NCBI GenBank assembly: GCA_030272155.1
Contig: CP126191.1
Location: 7,710,501-7,774,500 of the forward strand
Length of the DNA stretch: 64,000 bases
Reading direction: 5' to 3'
DNA from: Tetradesmus obliquus
Taxonomy: Eukaryota > Chlorophyta > Chlorophyceae > Sphaeropleales > Scenedesmaceae
The position numbers were made by a program, and so were the translations under genes. Of this stretch, positions 12,001 to 22,470 are shown piece after piece; position 1 is the first letter of the stretch; each line of letters opens with the position of its first letter. The notes under the pieces are model-generated. The model was given only the letters and a program-made list of their open reading frames with translations. It had not been told where the DNA came from and made no database searches.

Positions 12001-12605
12001 CTACTGTTGCTCCATACCCCATGCATGCGCGAGAAGGTGTAGCTCCAACAGTGAGCAAGTCGTGCTTCGGCAGCACATACAGCACAGGTGGCCCCTCAGC
12101 ATCAATCTCTGGAACATTCTTGTTGCTGGTGAGCACCACAGTGTACAGCTGGTCACTCAGCAGGTTTCCTGCTGCCTCTTGTGCTGTTTGTGTCCAGGCT
12201 GGGGGCAGGCTACTGTCTTCTTTGCCTGGTGGGAAGAAGTTGGGGGCTGGTGCACATGTGGTGCCGCTGATGGCTGCTGCTTGAGCCTTGCTGAGGACTG
12301 CACAGTACAAACCGGCAGGGCAAGCCCGTCAACAGCAGCGTCATGCACATGTCAGAGCTGATGTATTGGCTCACACATGTTGTGTACATTACTGGCACGT
12401 ATGCGGCAGAGCACAGCAGCACCTGACTGCACAGCATATATGCCACCTGGCACCGGTTGCTATGGGAGGCACAACTAAGCAGCACCACCATGCCCATGCT
12501 TTGTAAAACGCAGTTTATGTCGCGAGTTTGGTGCTGCCAGGTACCCCGCTCACCGGCAAAGCCCAAGACGACACTGCACAGCAGACAGTGCGCCCGGCCA
12601 GCCAT
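9043..12605 (-). CDS. Secreted, probably membrane- or GPI-anchored glycoprotein of unknown function (9 exons)
   Basis: Nine exons close in phase to about 598 residues: 12554-12605, 11747-12297, 11444-11542, 11144-11210, 10607-10980, 10261-10410, 9917-10046, 9540-9640 and 9043-9315. The protein starts with a short signal peptide (MAGRAHCLLCSVVLGFAG). It contains many Asn-X-Ser/Thr sites (for example NYSKS, NASVP, NFTD, NITAA, NRTVD) and paired cysteines (YYCMNIK, VCFYKL, FNTCGD, QYCWIG, FMCKQP, DVCSKN). It ends in a Ser-rich stretch plus a hydrophobic tail (AMLFVPALLALLHV), the layout of a GPI-attachment signal or a single membrane anchor. I do not recognise the family; several segments look like beta-sandwich domains of cell-surface proteins. 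It is not a pseudogene by reading frame. An in-frame upstream ATG exists at 12722; I preferred 12605 because it begins directly with the signal peptide. Confidence 0.75.
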
Positions 12606-13093
12606 TGCTGCGTGGATTGCCGGACGCCAACAATGGTCCAAGAGTTTGCTGAGGCAACTTTGGTTGTGCCTAGGCTTATCCTGTGCAGTCCCTCTACAGC
12701 TCCGCTGTTTGTTCGCGCTCAATTTTTCAGTGCCCCGCTCAATTTGGCAAGCTGCTCGAAAAGCACAAGCATGGCGTGACGTACTTTCAACAAGCTTTTG
12801 AAGCAGTTTAGTTGCTGCCAGCTGTCTATGTTGTCACTGGTCACTGCAAACCCTAGCATGACAGTTGATGAGCAGCTTCTGCAGTCAGTTCCGAAGCCGA
12901 GCTCGAGGAGCTCAGGGCAGCTGATCCGGTGACCACATGAAGTAATGAAGCAGCCGTGAAGTCTGGTTACATGTGCCTCGATCCCTGTAAACGCTACCTC
13001 AAGGGTGCTGGCGACAACAATTGAGTTGGCAGGCACCAGCGCTTGTGGGTTTGTCCAGGCTAAAACTGCCAAGGCGATGGTGTCAGCGCTCGA
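12606..13093. other. intergenic region between two minus-strand genes
   Basis: This is the 3' flank of the KsgA-like gene and the promoter region of the secreted-protein gene. Apart from the candidate poly(A) signal at 12967-12971, I see nothing recognisable. Confidence 0.4.
12967..12971 (-). terminator. candidate TGTAA poly(A) signal of the KsgA-like gene
   Basis: TTACA on the plus strand reads TGTAA on the minus strand, about 125 nt past the stop of the dimethyltransferase gene. This is motif and position only. Confidence 0.4.
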
Positions 13094-15871
13094 TCACTGC
13101 TGAACTGCTGAGACTGCCGCTCTCTGCTCTGCCTGCAGGTTGTTATACACCGCTGCAAACTGCTCCACGTCCAGGTCCTGTGCACGCGCGTCTGGCCGCA
13201 CCCCTGCCTTCTGCAAGGCAGCTTCGACCTGCACACAGGATACCACATCCCAAAGGACCAGCAGCATCAGCAGCGTAAATGACAGCGACAGCAGCAGCAG
13301 ACGACAAAGAGTACAGTACAAGATGGCTACCAGCAGGGGCTAGGCATCCATGGTGTCACAGCAGGACACACCAGAACACCAGCACTGGAGGTCAGGTGAC
13401 AGTGCTTTATAACCAGCGCACCTGCTGCGGTGTGTACAGCGGCTGCAGCGTGTTGCGCATCATCTTGCGGCGCTCGGAGAAAGCCTTGTTGATCTGCGGC
13501 AGCAGCAGCAAGCAGGGGCAGCAGCAGCAGCAGGGGCAGATGATCGGGTAAGAGGCGGCTACAGCTACAGCCGAGCCATGCAAGCCGTGTTCAGGATTAC
13601 TCAGACTGCCGCATCACCCGCCTACAAGGCTTCAAGCCATAGCAGCATGCTGCCCGATGCTGCCAGTAGAGCGTCTGCTGCTGTGACTGCAGTCAATCAG
13701 GACAGGCAACACAGTGCTGGCTGCCATGGCCAGCTCACCAGCGAGATGAAGCCGCGCTCTCCCGCCACCTGCACGCGCTTGCTGGGCGGCAGCAGCTTGA
13801 AAGTGACCAGGGCGCCGTCCACGCCTGGCACAGGGAAGTACTTCTCCTTGGGGATGCTGCGGCGGGACCGCACAGCAGCAGCAGCAGAACCCCTTACCCT
13901 ATGCAAAACTGTGTCGAGCCTGCAACAGTGTCGGGCAGTTCAGCTATGCACAGCAAGCAGAAGGTCGATGCTCTATCCCACAGCAATGGCCGGGCACCTG
14001 GCACACAGCAGCATGCCTGCAGCCGCCGCCACCACCCCCAGCACAGCAGCTGCTGCCACTCACAGGAACCTGTAGACAGGCTTGCTGTAGTAGTGTGTGA
14101 TGAGGCTCATGGCCCTGTAGTCAGGCCTGCCTGGCGTGGGGTCCACCAACCGCTGCGCCACCTCCTCCTGCAGGGAGGCAGGCACGCAGCACACCCAGTC
14201 AGCACAAGATTGTGCTACAGCATGCAACGCACGTGTGCTGTTGTCAGCAGCAAGGAAACAAGCAAGCAAGCAAGCAAGCAAGCAGGCGATGTGCAGCAGG
14301 GAGGCCTGCCAGGAAACTGGCAATAAAGCATGCACAGGCGGCCAGCTGCACCTGCTGCTCCTTGAAAGCCCTTGCTGGACTAACCGCTGGACTGTTTGCT
14401 GCCACCGCCAATGCTGCTGCTGCTGCTGTGTGGCTGCTGCCTACCTGTATCATGATGCTCAGCTCTGACACAACACCGCCTTGTGGCAGCATGGCTTGCA
14501 GGAACTCCTTGGTGATGTTGTACGGCAGGTTGGCCACAACCTTCACGCCTCGCCGCCGCTGCTTTGCTGGAGCCGCGCTGCTGCTGCTTCTGCTGCTACT
14601 AATACTGCTGCTGCTTTCATCTGCTGGCTGCTGCTGCTGCTCTGGTGGCGGAGGTTGTTGCAACTGCTGCTGCTGTTGCTGCTGCTCCTGCTGCGGTTCG
14701 CTGCTGCTGGGTTGGCTGTCGAGCTGTGCTGCTGCCGCTGCAGCTGCTGCCATCTGTGCCACCAGCGCTTTCAGGTCCAGCCGCATCACGTCACCATGCA
14801 CCAGCTGCAGGTTGGGCACCTGTGGCAGCAGCGCAACAGGTGCGGGTCACTGTCGGTTAGCTGTGCTTCATATGCAATTGGCTTGAAGTCAGCTGAGCCA
14901 CTACAGCTGCACAGTGCTGAGCTGCGAGCAGACAACAGCTGCAGCCAAAGCCCGTCCGCTGCCCGCTGTACCGTCCGCTGCCTGCTGTACAATGCATTGC
15001 TGTCTACCTCTGTCAAGAACCCCAGGGCTGCGTTGTAACAGTTCTGCTCCACTATCTGTTGCTGCAGCACATCACAGACACAACATCACTCAACAACGCA
15101 CAAAGGCGTGTGTAGCCAGGTGTACACGCAGCAGCCGCACCTGCTTGAACTCCTCCCTGAGCCGCTCAACAAGTGTGTCATCCTTCTCCACTGCCAGTAC
15201 GCGCGCCCGTGTGCCCAGCAGGTGGCGCGTGAGGTTGCCCGTGCCTGGGCCCACCTCAATGACCACGTCAGAGGGCGCCACGCGCGCTGCTGTGACAATG
15301 TCAGCCAGAATGTTGTCGTCTGTGCAGAAGTTCTGGCCCAAAGACCTGCAGTTGATGAAGTGATGTAAGTAATGTCATCAAGCAAGACAGTGAGTAGGTG
15401 CAGGTTTGTGTGGGCGCTGGCCAGAAACTAGGTCCTAGAAGCAGCCCTGCTTTGCCTTGGGTGCCTGTGTCACGACTACGCTTGAGCAGCACACACAATC
15501 AGCAGCATGTTGACATGGCAGTGACACTAAGCAAGATGATAGCCAGCATTGCAGCGTGCTCACTTCTTAGCCTTGATGTTGGCTGACTTCAGGCTGCTTT
15601 TCGTGGCTGCTGCTGTGTTGGGGTCCCACATCCAGCCAACAGCTGGCACTTCAAAGTCCTCCTTCAGCAACGGCTCCTCTGACCGCCTGCGTGGCTGTTC
15701 ATCTGTGCGCCTGCGTGGCTGTTCCTCCATCCGCCTGCGCTGCTGCTTGGCACTGCATGTTACCAACCTGCGCTGCTGGGCTGCTGCTGCTGCTGCTGCT
15801 GCTGCCACCGGTGCTGCTGGTTTTGCTATTCTAGGCCTGCTGTCACCCTGCAGCCTATGATTGTTCAACAT
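13094..15871 (-). CDS. KsgA/PFC1-type rRNA adenine N6,N6-dimethyltransferase, probably plastid-targeted (8 exons)
   Basis: The enzyme dimethylates two adjacent adenines near the 3' end of small-subunit rRNA using SAM. Exons are 15564-15871, 15141-15345, 15008-15061, 14445-14819, 14064-14167, 13739-13856, 13422-13493 and 13094-13228, giving about 456 residues. After a basic, Ala-rich N-terminus that could be a transit peptide come KKSLGQNF, SAM motif I EVGPGTGNLT, AVEKDD, HGDV and the catalytic NLPYNIT (motif IV). The C-terminal part (RLVDPTPG, HYYSKPVYRF, KEKYFPVPGVDGALVTFKL) fits plant plastid PFC1 better than nucleolar Dim1. Between the HGDV and NLPYNIT regions is an unusual low-complexity insertion of about 75 residues rich in Ala, Gln, Pro and Ser. 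The start is uncertain: a possible acceptor (CTGCAG) just after the chosen ATG allows an upstream first exon. Compartment is inferred from similarity, not shown. Confidence 0.9.
14259..14284. repeat. (AAGC)n microsatellite in an intron of the KsgA-like gene
   Basis: About six perfect AAGC units lie in the intron between the NLPYNIT exon and the next exon. No function is visible. Confidence 0.85.
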
Positions 15872-16302
15872 TATACGTGTTTGGATTGTAACAGTCAAAT
15901 GAAATGATTAGAAGCAATGGTCACACGGCCACAAGCCACCACCAGGTACGGCACACTGTCTATACCACCAACATGTCCGCCTGCCGTTCAAGCTAGTGAC
16001 TTTGATCACAGCTAGATACACTGATAACCTGTGCGAGGTGCCAGCAGACAAGTGTCGATGCTAGGGCTTTGAGTGTCACAGGCAGTCTGACTGACATTGT
16101 TCATTCGAATCGCCCGCCACCCTTAGATGGCAGCCACCACTTCTGGAGCCGCACCAGAAGTAAGTCTGTGGCAAAGGAGCTTGTATCAAGCACCTGATCA
16201 AGTGTCCAGAAAGCGCAAGCATACTGCAACATTATATCTGGTGCACGCAGCCAAAAGGTCGCAAGTCAGACCCTTTGAAAGAAGCGATATCACCATAGAA
16301 GC
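15872..16302. other. divergent promoter region between genes 4 and 5
   Basis: The KsgA-like gene reads leftward and the small-protein gene rightward from here, so both promoters should lie within about 430 bp. I see no clear TATA box. It may also contain an unseen first exon of the KsgA-like gene. Confidence 0.5.
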
Positions 16303-17036
16303 ATGTCTTACAACAAGGATCCTGCTCAGCACGGGTGGAACTACCAGGGCTCCAACGAAGCGAGCCGGGTGGCTTTCTACGAGAAGGATGGCGTCAAAAT
16401 GGACTACTACTATACTACTGGTAGGGTTGATCATATCAAGGCCCGTTGAGCGCAGGCTGCAGCAAATCATGCGCAGCACGCTGAGGTGGCAAGCACCTTG
16501 GCACCCATCCAACTCTGTGCACGACTCGCCTTCCTGCTTGGCCGCTAGTGGTTGAAACAGCCGACAAAATCACGTTGGGCAGTATACTCAGCAGGATCCG
16601 TGTTGGGTGTGCAAGCATAGCGCCTGTGCAGCAGCAGCGCTGATAGGGGTGCGCAAGCCTGCAGCCTGCCAGGCTGGGCTGATAACCAACAGCAGCAACC
16701 CAACATCACAGCTGGTCTGCCTTTCACTTGAGACACCATGCGTATATCTACTTGCCTTCCAGCACCCATAAGCAGTGCGCTTGATGGATCCACATCCATG
16801 TGACGGCAGTTGCATCCACACCAGCTGTAACTTGCTCCTGCCCGCTGCCCCCGCTGCTGCTGCCTCATGCAGGCACCGTGAAGACCAGCATGGACCACCC
16901 CAGCCAGGGCAAGACGCAGATGTTCCGGCGCGGCCTGGACGAGGCCCAGTTTGAGTCGGTGTGCAACAACCCGCGTGCCCACACGGGCCAGGGCTACCAG
17001 ACCAAGTCCAGCAAGTATTACTCCGGCAAGAAGTGA
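16303..17036 (+). CDS. Small 93-residue protein of unknown function (2 exons)
   Basis: Exons 16303-16420 and 16873-17036 join in phase (ACT G + GC) into 93 residues ending at TGA. The intron has a GTAGGG donor and an ATGCAG acceptor. The protein is hydrophilic, rich in Tyr, Gln, Gly and Lys. It starts MSYNKDPAQHGWNYQG, has FYEKDG followed by a Tyr run, then TGTVKTSMDHP, GKTQMFRRG and NNPRAHTGQGY, and ends with a basic KSSKYYSGKK tail. There is no signal peptide, membrane segment or known enzymatic motif. Clean splice phases and sensible composition make it a believable gene, but I do not recognise the family. It shares a divergent promoter region with the KsgA-like gene; nothing links the two functionally. 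Confidence 0.75.
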
Positions 17037-19278
17037 GGCAGGCAGGCAGCGAGTGCCCGAAGGCTGCTGTGTCGATGTATACACCGCAGGCCTACAAAGG
17101 TCGAGGCAGTCAATGCTGCTGGTTGCATTCGGCAGCATGCCTGCATGTTTGGTAAGACAGCCGCCGCCGCAGTGTTGTGTGTGGCAGTGTAGGGTCGCCA
17201 GCAGCTGTGAGGAGTGATGCTTGCGAGGCGCAGTGCAAGCCTGCCCTGCCTGTGCTGCAGACTACGCGTTCAAGTTGTACAATAGATGCCATGGTTGTGT
17301 TGAACAGCAAAGCGCTACCTCAAGTAGAGCCCACTCCTTTGTCCAGTCTGTACATTGCCTTGGTAGCAGAGGGAGCAGGGCTGCTGTTGTCTGCAACAAT
17401 TGTGCTGTATAAAAATGCCACCAGGACTGCCTACTGGCGTTTATGGCATTGATGCCTGCTGCAGTGCGTACACCTTCTGGCAGTGTGTTGATGTTGGTGT
17501 GTACAAAAGCAGCGTGGTCAACAGCACAAGCCCTGGCACGCCGTTGCGTGTACAGAGTCGTGTGCAGTCATGTGTGGGATCTCATCCCCTGTTGCCTGGC
17601 GTGAGCAGCGATGCTACATGCTGCTGTTTGTTTGCCGCTCCACTGGGGCGCGGGGCCGATGGTGTTGATGCTATGGCTTGATGAGTGACATGATGATGAT
17701 GATGGTGATGATGCTGTTTGCACTCTCCAGGCAGCGTACTGGCTCAAAGTTGATGTTAGCTGATTCATAGTTGCAAGCCCTTTTTGGTTGCAAGCCCTTA
17801 GCGACTTGCCGGAGCAATCTGCGCTTGCTATGTTGTTAACATGGAGTTTTCAGAGTTTTTAGCATGTGTGGTAGTTGAAGGGTGGCTAGCCAGTAGTTGA
17901 AGGGTAACAACAACAACAACAAAAAAAGGGTGGCTAGCCAGGCCTTGGAGTGAAGCCATAAGGTAGCGCTAACAGCAGGCTCTTGCAGCTGCAGCAGTTT
18001 GTTGGGGCAGGCGCGAGGGACGATTCCATAGCGCTGTCCCTCTAGGTGTTGTCGTTATGCCTGTTCCTTGTGTCGAGCCTCTGGCACTGTAAGCAAAGCA
18101 TGAATAATAATAATAATAGTTTTCTTGTAAGCCATACCTTGTCATCGGCATCGGCAACCGCGCCCCGTACGGAGCGGAAACTACGACTATTATTGCCTCT
18201 CTATGTTGGATTGGCCGCCGCCACAAGTTATAAAGCCACAAGTTATAAAACCCTTGGCTGTGATTCTACTTTTGCCAAGAGTGCCACTGTTAGTGACTTG
18301 TGATGGTCATAGTCTTTCTGAAGCATACCACAGCAGCAGCAGCAGCAATTGAGATAAATAGGAGGCTCCATTCACTTTAGAGATGGGCATGTCTGCCATA
18401 CATTAGTGCTCTGGACACTTCAGGTAAAAAGACCGCTAAAAGATCCCCGCTGAAAACATTGGCAGGATGCTGTACTGCACCATCAGCAACAGCTGCGCGC
18501 CTGCCACCGTGACGGAATGAAAGTGAACGACACTGCTGAAGGTCAGTCACGTGCATGCAATACAAGCAGGTCTGCCGGCGAGTACCTCGACGCCACCCAA
18601 GAGGACCCTCATGTCTCAATTCTGCTCCTACCAGGCAGCACGCAGTATGTGTTGGGTTGGCGAGCCCGCCTGCGTGCTGTTGTGCGCCAAGATGTGCTGT
18701 GAACACCTTTTGCGTTTTATTTACGCTTACATACGCATACCTTATGCGGTGGAGCCGGTGAAAGAGGGTTTCCAGTGTAGCAGCACTGCTGTCTCTGGTC
18801 GTTCTGTAGCTTCTGCACCGCTCAATCATCGTCAAATAGGTATCTGCGCATGTACCAAGCAGTATTCAAGGGCTATATGGGGTTGAGCGTCCTTGCAAGA
18901 GCCAAAACAGTACATCAGCACAGCCACAGGAGTAACACAGTGTTATGTCAGCACAGCCCGTGGATCTTACAAAGTCCAGTTTAGATTTACGCATACGTAT
19001 AGTTGACGCGTAATTTATCTATGCGGACCCCGATTATGGTGTGACTTTACACCCCTGGTAGTGGGTTCAGTCCAATCCTCCAATCGCTGCTGGCTGCAGC
19101 CCTATGAGCGGCGCCTGCAATTTTCAACTACTTAGATGTCTTGCGTGCAATCTGCGATGTGTCTTTCCTGTCGCGTGCACTGAGCAGCTGTACGACTTGG
19201 GCGCTGAACCACCCGAGCCGGGCAACACAGAGGCGTATACGACGCCATATCATGTAACGCTTGCTTAAAAGGGTGAAA
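17037..19278. other. 3' UTR and intergenic region with short microsatellites
   Basis: This follows the small-protein gene and precedes the secreted zincin gene. It holds short simple repeats: ATG/GATG units near 17690-17710, ACA units near 17908 between two copies of GGTGGCTAGCCAG, and AAT units near 18103. A TGTAA at 18126-18130 is a distant poly(A) candidate. A 152-codon minus-strand frame at 18377-18835 has no recognisable features and was not called. Confidence 0.45.
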
Positions 19279-21805
19279 ATGGCAGCAAAGAGTGATCCAA
19301 TGGCCCAGATCCGGCGCCGCTCGTTTAGTGTTGCGGTCCAGGCAGCACTTCTAGCACTGCTGGTCGCTGGTGAGTGGCTCGTAACTGTTCGGCTGGGACG
19401 TGCATGCTCGTTCGAAAACAGCAGAGCAGACCGTATGCAAGAGCCGCCTGCACACACCGGCAGCGATGTCATTGGTGCTGACAGTGTCAGCAGCTGTGCA
19501 CAGCTGTTGCGCAAGTTGGCGATCTACTGCAACAGGTTCATGGCTGCTGCACAATTTCCAGCAGATTATGGTTTTACAAGCCGGAAACAACACTGCAGGA
19601 AGCATCAAGCAAACGGATCTCGTGCACCAACCACCGGACCTACACCGTGTTGCGTAACGCACTTGTGCAGGCCGCTCTTGCCAGCCGGCTGCGGCTGCAG
19701 CAGTACAGCCTGAGCAGCAGCAGCAGCAGAGCCCCAAGGTTGTGTATCTCAACTGGCAGCCCCGCACCTCCTCCCAGGCTGCCTTCCCAGCCATCCGCCT
19801 GTGCGCGGCAGATGCTGTGCGGTTTGCGCTTCCAGCCGGCCATTCTGTGTGGCTCGCAAGCTCACGCACACGTAAGCAGCCAGCAGCAGCAATTCAGTTC
19901 TGCACACTGACGTGGTCGGATTTAGCAGCTCATGCTGCTGACAGAGTATCCGCGCCTGCATATATGCATATGCGCCTGCGTATATGTCTATATAGACAAC
20001 CACATGCAGTGCTTCTGTCTGCTTGCAGTGCACTGCTCCACAGTCACTTCACAAGACGAATAACCACATCAACACAGCTCACTCAGTGAGGCTCACTGTG
20101 TATGTCCATGTGCCTTTCACATTGCCTTTGCAACATCCAGGGCCCTGCAGCACACGTACCTCACGCCTGAGCACCCCTGGCAGCACCAGCTACCGTTTCA
20201 ATGCAGCAGGCAGACCCCCAGGGACATACACCCTTGCTTGCGGGTCCACACAGTGTTCCAGCGGCAGGATGTCTGTGACCGTTACTGTGTTACAGTCCGC
20301 CAGCTGTGTTATAACACCGTCACCATCACCACTGGTAGCTTCATCGTCGCCCTCGCCGTCGCCCTCGCCTGCAGTGGTGTCACCGGTTGCTTCACCGTCA
20401 CCTGGCGTTCCTGGTGGCAACAGCAGCTGGCCAGGGCTTGATTCTGATGAGTCCTGGCTGCCAGCGGATGGTGTGCTGGCACCTGATGGGCCAACAGTAT
20501 TCAGGAAGCCGCTGCTGCGGCAGGATGCTTACACAGTAGACTACAATGGGCGCTTGAGTATCTCTGGTGGGAGACACACTGCTGCTAGCAGCTGCAGCTG
20601 CGCCGGACAGGCATGCAAATCACGTGGTGCTCTGCTCAGAGCTCAAGTGTGGTTACGGAGCACGGCATTGGCATCGGCTGCCGCATGCTGTGTGACTGCT
20701 GTCTGCTGCCGTTTGCACCACTCTGCACACACAACACTGCAGCGTACGCATGCTACCCAGTACGTGTTTGTACATAGGCCTGACGTTGCACAACAGATTC
20801 CGTGCTTACGTGATGTTTCACCTCTACGACTCCGCTGCTTTGTGCCCGCAGGCGCACTTGGCCTCCTGTCAAATGACAACCTGGACCCGCTTTGTAACGT
20901 AACAGTGTTACTTGCGGGCGGGCCCTACCCAGTCCAGGACTTGTCACCGGGTGATGGCTTCGGATGGGAGGAGCTGTCCGTGGGCCCCGACGGCAGCTTT
21001 AATGTGTCAAAGTCTGCCTACTTTGGACAGAAAAGTTTTACTACTCTGTGGTGATGAGTGCAATACCGTACTCTTTGCCGTGCAGTTGTTGACGTCATTG
21101 TTTTACAAGTGCTGGAACATGCGTTCAACGTGCTGTTGCGTATTTGCCAACACAGCATTTCTGTACGCCTGCTGACCCCATCTTCCCTGACACAGCTGAT
21201 GATCGCTGAACTGCTTGGCTGCAGCAAACACCAACTTGCACATACGCAGTTAGTACATCCTGCGACTGTTTGCTGGCAATGCTTGCTTGCAGGATTGCGA
21301 GGGTAATGCAGGCATGGGTGCGGATGGCGACGCCTTCTTGTACCCCGAGTGGGGAACTGTTACAATAACATTCGTGACACCCCTGCCAGCCGTGGCGCCA
21401 GACTTTTTCAGCACCTCATATGGCACTGTGCTGCGGGTTGAAGGCCAGAACAGTCAACAGGTGGGCAGTTCTTCGATACATTACTCAGTGAAACAAAACA
21501 TTACTGTCCAAACTTGCCGGCTGTGCGTCAGCTGGATCAAATACAAGCGTGCCACCTGAACAGGCCGTGCAACGCGTGTACAGCATGGTGACGATCACCA
21601 GCTAGCTGCGGCAGCACCAAAAACCTGGGTCCTGCTAAGCTATGGCTCAGCCACTGCCAGTTGTCTTATCAAAAGTTGACTCTTGCTCTGCATAATGCAG
21701 ATGCTTACGTCCTGCTCCCATCAGCAACCACAGCCCTGGCTTTTCAAATTAGAACCTTCAAGCAGCAGCAAATGCGCATGCCAGCAACTTGAAGCTCTAT
21801 TCCCG

Positions 21806-21894
<89 letters not shown>
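21806..21894. repeat. (CTG)n microsatellite next to a 3' splice site
   Basis: Nearly 30 CTG units with one interruption lie directly upstream of the acceptor at 21911 in the secreted zincin gene. It is the longest such tract seen in the window and takes the place of a normal polypyrimidine tract. Confidence 0.95.
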
Positions 21895-21895
<1 letters not shown>

Positions 21896-22431
21896 CTTGC
21901 TGTCACTGCAGGGTGTGCTTGTGAATGACAAGCCACCCGCCAACTGCCCATTGGGCATCTACCAGGAGTTGGCCGTGCATGGCTTGGTCAACGGCACAAT
22001 TGCAAGAGGCTGGTGAGCCACCCCACACAGCAAAACTGTCACATTACAGCAAAGATAACCCAACTTGGCCACGTTCGTTATCTGTCTGCAGCGTCTCTGA
22101 TGCCCGGCATGTCGTGAGCCACAGCTTGATGCGGTTGACACATGTGCCGACACTGCAGTGCAGGCACTTGGCTAGTTGGCATCAGATCGACCATATACCT
22201 TAGGTATATAGGTGTATGACCAGGCTCTTTTTGATACGGCATTAGATTGACCCAGGACCTGCTGCAGCTTGCTGCGGAGTTGATGCATGCTTTGTCCAAG
22301 CATCAGCAATCTGTAATATGACTCACGGCTGCAACCGTCAATACTACATCAACTCGTGACCCCTGCACTACGTTGTAGTGTATAAATCGCAGTGTACACA
22401 TTGTGTGTGGTAGTCAAACACTGCACTGTGC

Positions 22432-22470
<39 letters not shown>

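Noticed and set aside
13490-13540. GCAGCAGCA-rich stretch as a coding poly-Gln region of the KsgA-like gene
   Set aside because: It precedes the acceptor at 13494 and lies in an intron; the exon starts INKAFSERRK.
18377-18835. 152-codon minus-strand frame in the intergenic region
   Set aside because: It has no recognisable domain, signal peptide or splice context, and its size is compatible with chance in GC-rich DNA.
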